This document shows, piece by piece, positions 28,819 to 39,560 of a stretch of 64,000 nt of DNA; within the stretch, counting starts at the first letter, position 1; each line of letters opens with the position of its first letter. This stretch comes from Cyanophora paradoxa (taxonomy: Eukaryota > Glaucocystophyceae > Cyanophorales > Cyanophoraceae). Position numbers and translations under genes: made by a program. The notes beneath the pieces are model-generated. The model did no database searches. It was not told where the DNA came from and worked only from the letters and a program-made list of their open reading frames with translations. The stretch is from assembly GCA_004431415.1 (NCBI GenBank), contig QPMI01000176.1, positions 62,001 through 126,000 of the forward strand, in the 5' to 3' direction.

Positions 28819-29691
28819 GTGTCTCGCGCCGGCCCCGCGCATTCGAAATCTCACTCTCTCAACACCACGCTGGATCCTAAGCAGCCGCGGCAGTTCAAGA
28901 CTCCCGAGAGGAAGCTAGAACAGAATCGGCGCTACAAGAAGTCGGAGTTGGGCAAAGCTGCGAGACAGCGGGAGAACGCGAAGCACAGGGCTAGAACCGC
29001 TGCCGCAAAAGCGATAGCTATGTCGTTGCGTACAGATCTAGAGAAGAGCTTGCTTGCAGAGGCGACCTACGAGCACGGACGCATGGCGACGGACGCGCAG
29101 GATCCGGACGCGCCTTCAGCCCTCGGGAAGCGGGCGCGCGAGGCAAACAATGCCGATGCTCTCCGCAAGGAGCTCGCGGACATCAAAGCAAAGCTCGCTA
29201 AACAGGAGCAGCGCAATGATTGTGACCGCATTGATGCTGAAATAAGGCAGGCGATTGCAGCTGCTCGTGATGGCTTCAAAGAGCAGCACCTACACTTTCT
29301 CTTCAACCTACGCCGTGATTTGATGGTATGCCACCGACCGCCTGGCAGTTTAACGCTATCAAATGCCAGCTACACCGCCAGGCAACACGCGAGTCCGCGG
29401 GGTTCGCGACGAACGCGAAGATCTGGACCATGTACAACAAACACTGGACAGAGCTCCTTAAGCTCGTGCGTACCACTTGTTACATGGCTTTCAGTTATGT
29501 TCAGCGGTCCATAACCTGCGCAGCATCGACTCTACGAGGAAGCCGACACGGATCCGAAGGCCAATGCGGAGGCCGAGGCGGAGGCAGAGGCCGAGGCAGA
29601 GGCCGAGGCGGAGGCCGAGGCAGAGGCCGAGGCGGAGGCCGAGGCGGAGGCCGAGGCGGAGGCCGAAATGGAGGCCGATACGTAGATCTAG
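28819..29691 (+). CDS. Basic terminal protein of right arm, outward-reading, frame-disrupted
   Basis: Paralogue of the left terminal gene (6516-6977). It shows PRQFKTPERKLEQNRRYKKSELGKAARQRENAKH, AKAIAMSLRTDLEKSLL, then a coiled-coil segment (DALRKELADIKAKLAKQEQ) and FKEQHLHFLFNLRRDLM. The first frame (28819-29514) seems to lose register near 29325: sensible sequence continues in a second frame (AWQFNAIKCQLHR ... NKHWTELLKLVRTTCYMAFSYVQ), and a third frame carries a long Glu-Ala repeat coded by the GAGGCC/GAGGCG array (29560-29680) to a stop at 29687-29689. An in-frame start near 28819 would be GTG; no ATG equivalent to the left gene is present. TCTATAAAGT lies just upstream. I cannot say whether it is functional. 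Function unknown. Confidence 0.5.
29560..29680 (+). repeat. Hexanucleotide-type tandem repeat GAGGC(C/G/A)
   Basis: About 20 near-perfect six-base units of GAGGCN coding for alternating Glu-Ala in one frame. The left terminal gene has a comparable but different low-complexity tract (about 6630-6760) coding Ala-Gly, so the two arms expanded independently. Confidence 0.7.
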
Positions 29692-29700
29692 ACCGACGCA

Positions 29701-30248
29701 TCTCCCGAGGCCGCACCAGACCGCTCTGGGGGCCCCTACCGCTTGGGAGGTTGCCCCTGGTCGCAGACAAGCAGCGACGCTGCGCCAAGCGCCTAGATAG
29801 AGCTCGCCCGCGCTGTGCCTCACGTTCGCTCCAGACTGTAAACACGCCCAGCTAGTGCTGAACCCGTTTCCTCAGTTAGCTTCGCTGTACACATCATTAT
29901 CGCATAGCTAGCGCTGAACGTGTTTCCTCAGTTAGCTTCTCTGTACACATTAATATCGTCTAGCCTATTCTGCTTCGTTGCTATGCAGACCGCGCTCAAG
30001 GGGGGCCGCGCTCCTCTTCGTCTATTCTAGTTGTCAGCACTGTCTTGAATAGACATGAGCTATTGCTAGGCTTTGACCTAGGGAAAAGGCCGGCAGACGT
30101 AACAAGAGAGCGGGGTAGACGTAACGAGAGAGCGGGGTTGAAGGGAGAGTGGGGTGGACGCTAGGGCTGGTGCAGCAAGCGAGGGGGTGAGGGGATGGGG
30201 GTGGCGGAGAGGGGTGGGCCACCGTGGTCGGCTCTCTCTCATTTTTTT
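29701..30248. repeat. Right terminal inverted repeat, conserved outer part (548 bp)
   Basis: Reverse complement of 6064-6611 without gaps and with only one mismatch noticed. It ends CTCTCTCATTTTTTT at 30248. It contains the same 56-bp tandem pair and CGCAGCGTCGCTGC-type motif (about 29759-29786, complementary strand). Confidence 0.9.
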
Positions 30249-30254
30249 AAGGCA
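30249..30254. repeat. Target site duplication AAGGCA, right copy
   Basis: Directly follows the terminal T7 and matches 6058-6063. Confidence 0.75.
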
Positions 30255-30270
30255 TGAATTGAAAAGCGTG

Positions 30271-30435
30271 AAATAAACAATTTATTTTTTTTGGTGAATT
30301 ACCGGCAACAGCCTCTAATCTACTCCAGCACTGTGGGGGCGTGTACAGGCAAGGTGGGGCATGATCGATCGGAATTATGTGGAACGGGCGTGATTCGAAG
30401 ACGTGGTTCTCATCGCAGGGCGATTCGAACACGGA
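30271..30435. repeat. Second copy of the 165-bp host repeat flanking the virus
   Basis: Same orientation as 5894-6058 with only a handful of substitutions and no length change. It starts AAATAAACAATTTATT and ends CGATTCGAACACGGA. It lies 22 bp beyond the right viral terminus. Confidence 0.8.
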
Positions 30436-30461
30436 CAAAAACAATTTAATTTGGCTGCTGT

Positions 30462-30596
<135 letters not shown>

Positions 30597-31292
30597 TCGT
30601 TCGCGAGGTCGCCCGATCTAGCTTTAAGGGCGGCGAAGGCTCATCGCATATGCATGCAGGCCCCGGCGAGAAGAGACGGAAAGCTAGCTATAGACGTAGA
30701 GCCAGCGCACTAGTACTGCGGCCCGGCGGCAAGAGCTCCGCGGGCCCCGGCATCTGATCAAGTTCGCCGATCAGACGGGGGCGTGTGTGTACCCCCTCTG
30801 CGGTCAGAGCCTCAGATCTAGCTATAGAGGCTCAGAGCCCCGCTGCCCCGCTCCATAGCGACCGCGGTCAAGCGTCGCCGTCGGCTCCGAGGCTCCGAGC
30901 CGCCGTTCCGCGTTCGAAATTCGGCGGGGCTTTTCTGACAGCGGTGACGGCGCCGCGCGCGGAGCTTTCCTTCTTCATCCTGTAGTATTCTTCTTTTCTG
31001 CCAGCAGTAGCCTGTAGTATTCTTCTTCATCGCGTAGGCCGCCTTCCAGAGGAGGGCCTCGCAGACGGGGGTAGCTGGGATCGCGCCTCGTTTTTCGGGG
31101 CTTGCGTTTCTGGCACTGCTCTACTATCCCCCTGAGGGCCCGGCATCCCCCGGGTACCAGCACGTAGCGTGTGGGTGTGTAGCTACTGTGTGAAGAGCAA
31201 GAGCTCAACTGCGGCGCGCGCCAGCCCTTGCCGTTTGGAGAGATGCATTCAAGAAATAAGAAAGAACCTAGCGCAGCTGCGACTCGCCGCGG

Positions 31293-32817
31293 CTACAGCT
31301 TGACGCCGACCTGATTCGCGAGCGCCGATAGCTGCTCCTCGTTCGCTTCGTCCGCGAGCTGCGCGGGGGCGGCCGTGAGGGAGGCTCCGCCGCGCGGCCG
31401 CGGGAGAATCAGAGCGAGGCCTCGGGCGGAGGCGCGCACTTCGAGCATCGCCTCGAGGACGTCCCTGTCGCTGAGCTCGGCGCGCAGCCGCGGCCCCAGG
31501 GCGTAGAGCTGCTCCTCCCCGTCCCTGTATCGGTCCACGTACCTGCCGGCGGGCCGGGTCGGGCCTGGCGGGGATGCGGCGGTTCTGGGGCGCGGCGGGC
31601 GCACATTTGCTTCGTGAAGTCCTTGTCGACGATGTCCCGGAATGACTGCGGGGCAGGGCGTGAGGGGGGGGGGGGGGGGGGGGGGGAGGTACGGAGACCG
31701 GGCGCCCCGGCGCCCCGCGCTCGGCCTCGCACCGGCCCGTTGGGGACGAACGTCTCCCCCTCCGTGAACCCGAGACCGTGCAGGTAGTCCCACAGGTCGC
31801 CTGCGGGCGGCGTCGGCGGGGGCGCGGCGCGGCCCGAGGCGGCGGGGCGCGCCCTCCTTGACGGAGCCGTCGGGGCCCTTGGAGAGGTACACCAAGGACG
31901 CTATGCTGATGAGGAGCGCGTGCCTTCCGTCCGCTTCGTTTCCCGCGACGCTGCGCTGCCTCAGGGGCGGAGAAGCAGGGAGGCCGGCGGCGGGTTCTCC
32001 GGCCAACCTCGCGCGGGGGTCCACGGGTATGAGCGACCGCAGAATGAGCAGCTTGTTCTGCTGCGTGGGGGCCTTGCTTTCCTCTACGCATGCATGCACG
32101 TTAACTGGGGCCGGGCGCGGGGGCGTGGGGGCGCAAGGTGCCGGACGCACGCTTCGGCTTGCGGCCGCGGGATGCCCGCTCGACCTCGAGGATTTCGAAC
32201 GCGAAGGTCTCAGCCAGCATGCGCTTCGCTTCTGCTATGATCTCGGGCACCACTCGCCGGTCTCTGCTCCCAAGCTCGCCTCGCGCCATCGGCCGCGGGG
32301 CGCGCGGGGGAGCCGCACTTGTAGTCCTTCACGACCAGGTTCTTGATGTCGTCCCGCTTCACTGGAAGCTTCTGCACGTCCTTAGCTAATAATAACCGCA
32401 CGAGGTCCGCTGCCATCGCTTTCCGGTCCTGCGGGGCGGCGTCGGCTCAGCGGGCTGAGCGGCGGGAGAATTGTCACCTCAGCCGGCATGCGCTGGCCCC
32501 CAGCCTGCAGCGAAGGTGATCAATCTGCAGCGCGCTTAATGCAGAACGCGCACCTCGTCGTCATCGCTGTCGGCTTGGCTCGCGCGGGACTGGCTTGCTG
32601 CTTGGCTGGGGCCTGTGCGCTTCTTGGCCTGCTTCTTCTTCGCCGCATCCGGCGTGTACTCCTCCTCCTCGTCATCGTCCGCCTCCTCGCTCCGCCTCTT
32701 CTTGACGGTAGGCTTTTTCTCTTTCGGCGGCTGTGCGTCGCAGTCAGACGTGCGCGTGGGTACTGCGTGAGCGCTCGCGATTGTCTGCGGGCGCCGGCCC
32801 GGCGGGCGCCGCACCAT
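31293..32817 (-). CDS. MAGE/NSE3 family protein (SMC5/6 complex subunit)
   Basis: Likely start ATG 32817; exon one (32817-32554) codes a basic then acidic disordered leader (KEKKPTVKKRRSEEADDDEEEEYTPDAAKKK). Short exons follow (AGGQRMPAE, then DRKAM). The MAGE homology domain begins AADLVRLLLAKDVQKLPVKRDDIKNLVVKDYK, with EIIAEAKRMLAETFAFEILEVE, LLISIASLVYLSKGPDGSVKE, the winged-helix GDLWDYLHGLGFTEGETFVPNG and FTKQMYVDRYRDGEEQLYALGPRLRAEL. It ends ANQVGVKL at the stop 31293-31295. NSE3 proteins of this type pair with NSE1 and NSE4 in the SMC5/6 complex for DNA repair and, in several organisms, silencing of foreign DNA. A run of about 19 G lies in an intron (31667-31686). Confidence 0.8.
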
Positions 32818-33508
32818 CTGCTTTTCGAAGTTGAAGTTGTTGAACGCTGAGGGGGGTACGTGTGAGCAGTCTTGTGTGTGAAGAGCAGGACGATGGCGGC
32901 GAGGGTGAGAGCCTTCGATCCCTCTCTCACACTTGTGCTGACAGGAAGCTCAGCAGCCGCCGAAGAGCGCTGGCGCGAGCAGGACGGTGGACGCGCTATT
33001 GAACCAGGCGCAGAAGATGGCTGGCCCAGCAGTGGCCCCGAAGCCTGCAGCGGCACCGGCGGCAGCTCCGGCACCCGCAGCTGGCATGGGTGCGCGAAGC
33101 CGTGCTCGTACCACCCCGGTTTCCTTAGCCTCCTTCATTCAGGCCTCGCTTTTGGTGTTATGGGCCGGGCAACTTCTTCAAAGACGGGGACTGTGGTTCC
33201 GGGATCTAGCCAGCAGAGCCAGAGCCCGCCCTCGTCGCGGCCATTGGACTCGCCAACTTTCGGCCAGTGCGTGCTATGGTTTCCTTTCCGCAACACTGCA
33301 TCGCTTGTTCGTGCGCACTGACACGCGTTACAGTTCGACCGGCCACGAGGAGTTTCCTCAGGGTCGAGTCAACTTCGATCAGAGTGTTGAGGTGCACGAG
33401 CGGCCGGAGCCGCCTCCCGATGCTGTCGGCCACGTGGAGGACTTCATGCGGGTTGACGTTCAGGTTTGCCGAGAGCTGCGCGCTCGCGCGCTGAAGGGGC
33501 TGATTTAG
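32818..33508. other. Region between divergent genes, possible 5' exons of the coiled-coil gene
   Basis: It probably contains upstream regions of both genes and one or more exons of the plus-strand gene (LLNQAQKMAGPAVAPKP...PAAGMG near 32990-33090, then GHVEDFMR near 33430-33450), but I could not join these in phase. Confidence 0.4.
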
Positions 33509-34769
33509 CTGCGAGCAGGAGATCCTCGCGCCTCTCTTCGAAAGAGTGAAGGCTGGCCAAACAGAGGAAGAAGTCGTGCAGACCATGCGGGAATGGATGC
33601 AGGAGCACTTGAAACACCTGCCGGAGGAGACGCGCATGGTCGTCGCAACGCATTTGAGTGATATGTTCCAAGCGACGCAGAGCGAGCTCAGCAAGGCGAC
33701 TACGACCGAGCAGGAGCGTTTCAACCACCTATTCGGCGACGTGAAGCTTTCGATTGAGGAAGAGATCGAGGTACTTCAGAAGAAGGTACGAAAGTCGCTG
33801 CTCTCTCCTTGAGCTTCGTAGCGGCTGATGATCTGCGCAGGCGAAGGGCGGCTCTTTCAAGTCGCAGATGAAGCATTTCCAGGAGAGGCACGACGCGCTC
33901 CAGCAGCAACAGTTCGAAATGGAGATCGCGGCGCTGCAGTCCAGGGTCCAGGAGCTCGAGACGCGCCTCGAGAACCAGGATAACATGTACAAGGCCGAGC
34001 TCCGCCGTTTGCAGGGCACACAGTGCGTGCGGGTCCGGCGCCGCTCGGGCGCCCGCATTGATCTGGTCCGGCGCAGGGGCGGCGCCGCAGGGGCGGGCTC
34101 GGCCGAGTTCCTCCAGGAGCGCGAGCAGCTTTTCCGCGATTCCGAGAAGTGGTTCGCCCTCTTTCTTTTTCACCATCTTCTATCCCGTCTCGCCTCCCCG
34201 CCGGCCTGACGCCCCGCGCAGGCGCCAGGTCGCCGCGGAGCAGGAGAAGCGCATGAAGCAGCTTATGACTGAAAACGAGCAGCTCACGCGCATCGTCGTC
34301 GAGATGCGGCAACACCAAGTGGGCCCCTGCATTCGTTCCGCGCTCCCGGGGCCTCCGCTGACGGCAAGCAGGCCGCGCAGCAGCGAGCGCGCGAGGCCCA
34401 GGGCCTGCCTCCCGGTGTCTCGGTCTCGCAGAGCATCTCCGCTCCGTCCGCCTCGGCGATCCTCGGCGCTGGCAAGACGGACGCTGTGAAGGTGCGAGCC
34501 TCCTCCCTGGGCGTTGGGCGGCGTGGGCTGACTTCTCTTGCAGCGTGCCGAGCAGATTCTGGCCGCGAACGCGAACCGCATGCAGGGGGTTCGTCTTTCG
34601 GATTTCATATGCTTTCTGCGACCCGTTCCGCTCGAACCTTTTTTCATCGCAGACGGATGAGGACCGCACTCGCCTTTCTTCACGGGGCGGCGCCGGGAGC
34701 GGATCTGACCTATCGAAGCTGAGCCCGCGTCCCATCAGCCCACGCCCCACTAGCCCCGGCCCGAGGTAG
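33509..34769 (+). CDS. Coiled-coil protein, 5' end unresolved
   Basis: Product not recognised. The first firm exon reads CEQEILAPLFERVKAGQTEEEVVQTMREWMQEHLKHLPEETRMVV and continues to VLQKK, then an intron (about 33786-33840), AKGGSFKSQMKHFQERHDALQQQQFEMEIAALQSRVQELETRLENQDN, a further exon QVAAEQEKRMKQLMTENEQLTRIVVEMRQHQ, and short 3' exons (AEQILAANANRMQ; DEDRTRLSSRGGAGSGSDLSKLSP) to the stop at 34767-34769. Nearly all of it is predicted long coiled coil with a Ser/Pro-rich end, suggesting a structural or cytoskeletal protein. The 5' end is unresolved, so the start given is an exon start, not a start codon. Confidence 0.55.
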
Positions 34770-35152
34770 GGTCGCGAAACTATTATAAGAGAGGTCATAA
34801 GTAGCTCCCGACCGGAACCCATCCCAGCTCGCCACCCTCTGTCGGTTTCCCTCCCGCTTTCCCTCTTTGGCGCGCCTCCCGCGGCCATGTCCGTATTTTA
34901 GTCGTATCGAATTGAGTGAACGAGTTCTTATTGTTGCCGAGGGGGCGGTGCGCGCCGCTGCGCGGGGTCTGCAGCTGGGTCGGCCGCGCGGTCCGCGTAC
35001 GTATACGTATACGTTTACGTTTAATTTAATTTACGTATACACGACAATTTGATCTTGACAGAAAAAACAATTCGACAGCGGGGCCGGGTACAACATCGGA
35101 AAGAAGAGGTTGCACAAAAAGGAACAGCAGGCCTCCCCAGAGCACAGCAAAG
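34770..35152. other. Intergenic region upstream of SmD1
   Basis: No gene seen. It has a palindrome-rich stretch of TACGTATACGTATACG type near 34998-35040. Confidence 0.5.
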
Positions 35153-35717
35153 ATGAAGGTGCGCGTTTCATGTCAAATCGCGACGATCCCGGAGCCGCCC
35201 GGCGCCCCCAAAGCCGATCTCGCCGTCGCCCCGCACGTACCGCGAGCCCGAAAGCCTCACGCATGGCATCGCACGCGCGCGCAGCTCGTGAGGTTTCTGA
35301 TGAAGCTGCACAACGAGACGGTCACGGTAGAGCTCAAGAATGGCACAGTCGTCAATGGCACGGTCGCTGCTGTCGACGTGAGCATGAACACGCACTTGAA
35401 GACCGTGAAGATGACGATTAAGGGCAAGAACCCGGTCACGCTGGACCACCTCAGCATTCGTGGAAACAACATCCGGTACTTCATCCTTCCGGACAGCATC
35501 AACTTGGACACCCTCCTCATCGACGACACGCCCAAGCCGAAGCAGAAGGCGGGCGCTGGCAAGGATGCGATGGGCCGCGGGCGTGGTCGCGGTGCGCCCT
35601 GCCCTCGCGATGGAAAACATCGAGGCTCTCGCTGATTGCCCCTCTCTTCCGCCTTTCTTTTCTCGCATCTAATACAGGTCGTGGACGTGGCCGGGGTCGC
35701 GGCCGGGGTCGCGGCTA
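35153..35717 (+). CDS. SmD1: Small nuclear ribonucleoprotein Sm D1
   Basis: Three exons: 35153-35158 (ATGAAG only), 35285-35591 and 35678-35717. The protein reads [46 protein letters not shown], the Sm1 motif, then [33 protein letters not shown], the Sm2 motif with the RG(N/S)-type RNA contact, then a linker and an Arg-Gly tail (RGRGRGRG) that in other species is arginine-methylated. SmD1 is part of the heptameric ring on spliceosomal snRNAs. The intron after just two codons and the length of about 118 residues fit the family. TAA at 35715-35717. Confidence 0.95.
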
Positions 35718-36549
35718 AGCGCAGCACTGGTACGCGCGACGCTGCTCGCCGGCCCCGCCACCGCCCCTGGCCTCACGCTTTCCGCTTCGATGCAGGCGCC
35801 CGATCTTCGGCGGTCGATCGCGGCGTGTGTGTCTGCTGTCTCTCAGCTGGGGCTCGCCGGGCGGGTATCAGTCGGAGCGCTGGTCTGGACGTGGTCGGCC
35901 TTCGGTGCTCTCAGTCTCGGCCACCAGCCAGAGCTCTACGGCGTTCGATAGCGCTTAGCGGCTTAGCTTGAGAACTTCTGCAGATATCGTTAGCTGGAGA
36001 TCGCCGCCGTTGCGGGCTTTCTCGGTAGCTCCACCATAGGTCCTCTCGTATTCTCCCCGACTTCCCGAGGCCCCCCGTCCATCTTCACGTCCACCTCACG
36101 AGTCCCCTTCCTTTTTCCAGCCAACGTCGCCTCCCATTTCCCCTCCGCTGCGCACTCGTGTGGGTGGTCGCCCCGGCTTTCCCTGCGCTGCCTGTCTCCC
36201 ACCTTGACGTGTCGGATATCTTTAATGTTGATATGTCAGCCGGTTGTACTACGGTACTGCAGCGCCCGCGCCTAGTGCCCTTGCCTCCCACCGTGGAGAG
36301 GTATCGTGCGGAAGGCAGCTGCAGGGGTCAATGGGGTCATATACGTCGTACTTCCTTCATTTACAGACGAAGCAACTGATGACTATGCGCGTACAATAGA
36401 AGCATGATACTAGTCCTGAATAACTTAAGCAACAAGCGCGAAAAGCAGAAACCAATTGCGAGCTAGGATCCGTGCGAGGACACGAGACGCGACGTCGGCC
36501 TCGACTAAAAATACCACTGCGGGGCGAGCGGCGCTGGCGCCGAGCCGAG
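35718..36549. other. Intergenic region
   Basis: No convincing gene between SmD1 and the minus-strand gene beginning at 36550. Moderate GC, no repeats of note. Confidence 0.5.
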
Positions 36550-38100
36550 TCAGCGGATTGCGGCGTAGCGAGGGCGGGTGAAGATGAGGTCGTTGATCGA
36601 GGAGGAGGCGGAGACGACGAAAGGCCGGGGCGGGGGCGGCGGCGGAGGCGGCTCCCCGGGGTGCAGGCGGCTCCGGAGGCGGAAGGAGAGGGCGGAGGTG
36701 GAGGGCCGGGCGGGGAGGCCGGCGGCGTGCCCGGGCCGCGCGGCGGCCTCCGACGTCTGCGGCCTCGAGGCCGGCAGGGGCCCGCCGTCAGCGCCCGGCC
36801 GGCGGGGGCCCGTCCCCTTGGGCCTCAGGAGCTTGATGCGGGCGTTCTTCGTGAAGGCGCCGCCCTCGCTCATGCCTAGGGCGCGGGGCGCGTGAGGGCG
36901 GCGCGGGGCGCGCGGGCGCGGGGCGGGGCGGGCACCGGAGTGGAGGTTGAACACGGCGTCGAGAGCGGTGACTGTGACTGGGTGGTGCGCCGTGAAGACG
37001 TGGATCTGCGGGCGCCGCCCCCCGCGTCAGAGCTGGACGCTCCCTGCGACGCAGAGCCCCGCCCCCGCCCCCGCACGGCCCCCGCCGGCCGCGCACCCGG
37101 TTGAACATCGAGGTGCCTCCCACGGAGCGCGGCGTCGGGGGCTTTCCACCGGGGGGGCCGGCGGGCGGCACATCGAATTCCACGTCGTCGAGGGCGAAGG
37201 GGGCGAGGGCGGGGTGGAGGGGGAAGGCGGACGAGAAGGTGCCGGCGGCGGCGGCGGCGGCGGCGGCGGGGTCGTGGGCGCGGCCGACGCGGGTGAGGGC
37301 GGACGGGGGCAGGATGCCGGAGGAGGTGACGGCGGGGGTCGACGCCGAGTGCGAGAGGCCGGCGACCGGCTCCAGGAGGACGGCCTCCCCGCCAGCCGAG
37401 CCCGAGCTCCTCCGGCGCGCCGAGAGGGAGACCGAGTTCCGGCGCGAGGTGCTCGGCGAGGGGTGGCCCTCGGCGGGTACGTCGAAGCGCAGGTGCGGGC
37501 CCGACGCCGAGGAGCGGCGGTCGAGGGGCGGCGAGGCGGCGCGCAGGGGCGAGGGGAGGGGCCCGGGGGAGGAGGAGCCCCCGAGGGCGGGCCCCGCCGG
37601 CGAGCGGGCGGAGGGGGATGCGCGGCCCCCGAGCGGGGAGGAAGCGGCCCAGGCCGAAAGCGCCTGGGCGGGGAGGCGGGTCCCGGCGAGCGCGCCGGTG
37701 GCGGGGGCGAGGCGGGGGGCGCGTCGGGGGCGGGCGGCCCGGGGGGGCCCGGGGCGGAGAGGAGGCCGAGGGCGTGGGCCAGGGCGTGCGCCCTGGCCTC
37801 GATCACGTCACGGGAGGCCATCGGGATGCGACGCGCCCCCGACGCCGGCCGCAGCTTGGGCAGGGCGCGCGCTCTCCGCTGCACGTGCCTCACCTCTCTG
37901 TGCTCCGCGGTGGGGCCGGGGCCGGGCGAGACCCGCGCCGGCTGCTGCGGCTGGGGTGTTCCCCCCCGTGCCCCCTTCCCCGCCGGGGTTTTGGCCTGGG
38001 AGCCCGCTGCCTTGGGGGCCCCCGGGGAATCCGAGGGCCCACGCGCGCCCCTCGGCGCCTCGTCCGCGGGCCCTTCAACCCCGCCCGCGGGCACGCTCTC
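36550..38100 (-). CDS. Unrecognised Ser/Pro/Ala-rich host protein
   Basis: Coherent pieces on the minus strand are MASRDVIEARAHALAHALGLL (ATG at 37821), then a long serine-rich stretch (HLRFDVPAEGHPSPSTSRRNSVSLSARRSSGSAGGEAVLLEPVAGLSHSASTPAVTSSGILPPSALTRVG, DDVEFDVPPAGPPGGKPPTPRSVGGTSMFN), then IHVFTAHHPVTVTALDAVFNLHS, and a last exon from GMSEGGAFTKNARIKLLRPKG to SSSINDLIFTRPRYAAIR with stop at 36550-36552. Introns show GTGCGC...CAG ends. RRNSVSLS-type sites suggest phosphorylation. No domain is recognised; the 5' limit is approximate. Confidence 0.45.
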
Positions 38101-39560
38101 CTATGGCGGCGCTCAGGTGCCGCGGGCCCAGGGAAAGAGGAAGGCGCACCTCGCCGGGGCCTCCGCCGAGGGGCAGGCCCAGCCCCGCGAGCTCAGCGTC
38201 GGCCGCTGCGTCGCTCGCGGCTGCCGCCGCAGGCTGGGGCGACGGATCAGCAACGACGCTTGCAGGTCCAGCCAAAGCTCCGTCCGCTCCAGCGGCCGCT
38301 GCGACTGCGACCGGGATCAGAGACGCGGTTCGGCACGGAGTGACTGACTGCAACGGGCCAGCGGCCCGAAGCGACTGACTGCAACGGGCCAGCGGCCTGA
38401 AGCAGCTCGTCGCGAGCGTAGTTACCTCGGCCTGAAGCACCTCGGGCCGAAGGAACGCGGCTTCTGGATCTGGTCACCTCGGGCCGCCGCTCTTTACGCC
38501 ATGCTTGCAGCGAGAAACCTGTGAGCTCTTCTAGCGATCCCAAACAATCTTCGAAGCCTTTGAGCGGAGCTTTCAGCGGCACAGCGGCTGTGGCTGTTGC
38601 GGTCCCGGACGCGGATGAAGGCCGGTGGGCCCACATCCTAGCAAGAAGAAGCGGTTTCACACATCCTAAATATAGCGCTAGCTGTAGCTATAGGCTATAG
38701 CTAACTCATGATCAGTTGCTGGCTCGAAATCTATAGCTAGCTGGGGCCACTCTACCATATACCCAGGTCCGGGATATCCTAGAATGGACTTAGACGAGTC
38801 CACCATATCCCTGCGCCTCTATGGTGTCCGACGTCCCCTTGTCGTGTCCCTCTCATGTTCCGTCGTGTCCCTGTCGTGTCCAGAGGGGGGGGACACGAGG
38901 GGACACGAGGGGGGACACGACGTTTTCCGTGGATATGGTAGACTCGTACAAACACGAATCTAGGATATCCCGGACCCGGGGATATATATATGCTGAGTGG
39001 CATACCATGCTGGCAGCTCCGAGCTACTCCAGGGTACTTCGAGTTTCGTTCGCCCCGGCGGGCGATCGCAATCGCGATCGATCGCGATCGTCGCGATCGA
39101 TCGCGATCGTGTCCTACTAAGCACTGGTATCTAATTATAGCTAGCCTCGTCATGCGTGACGTCGTCGACATCGCACGTGCACAATATTACTGATCGATGG
39201 CAATTGCAAGTTATTATTTTGCAACTGCAATATTACTTTGCTGGTCATGAATTGTGTCATGATTGAGAAGACTCAAGCATGATCACATCTTCTCATACTA
39301 GCAGACCGCGCCCGGCCCTGTGCAAGATCGGCAAGTGCGGGCCGCGCGCGGAGGTGCAAGGGAGGGTACTGGTACACATTGCAGGGTACTTAGGGTGTGT
39401 GTGTGTGGGAGGGGGAGGGGGGGGGAGGGGGGGGCGGATGGGGGGAGGGGGCAGAGAGGCAAGGCGGGCGGCCGGTTGAGGCGGGCGGGGTCGCGAGGCG
39501 GGCAGGTGGGGTGGCGTCGCGGGCGGCGGCATTAGGCAGGCAGGCAGGCGAAGGCGGCGG

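Larger units (their letters stand above)
28221..29700. repeat. Right inner inverted repeat, diverged
   Basis: Inverted partner of 6612-7739. It starts GTTGGCGCTCTTGCGGCGGCGAT, paired to the left block ending at 7739, and contains the single copy of the block duplicated on the left. It is about 350 bp longer than the left arm, mainly because the terminal gene here is longer. Confidence 0.7.
6064..30248. mobile_element. Integrated Polinton-like virus / Maverick element, 24.2 kb
   Basis: The element is bounded by inverted repeats beginning with an A/T run (A7 then TGAGAGAGAGCC) and by the 6-bp direct repeat AAGGCA at 6058-6063 and 30249-30254; a 6-bp target duplication is a hallmark of Polintons. 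It encodes protein-primed PolB, retroviral-type integrase, packaging ATPase, double jelly-roll capsid and penton-like proteins, together with a fibre, a patatin and nucleases. Base composition is markedly more AT-rich than the host. Genes are intronless as far as can be seen, tightly packed, and often have AT-rich motifs touching the start codon. Capsid and polymerase genes have homopolymer-associated frameshifts, so this copy may be decaying or the assembly may contain indel errors. Confidence 0.93.

Noticed and set aside
29477-29845. Arg/Gly- and Leu/Gly-rich ORFs on both strands
   Set aside because: Other-frame readings of the GAGGCN repeat; only the Glu-Ala frame fits the left-arm paralogue plan.
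38821-39120. Short ORFs on both strands in the GTCGTGTCC repeat region
   Set aside because: They translate simple repeats (GGGGACACGA) and CGATCG palindromes; no coding evidence.
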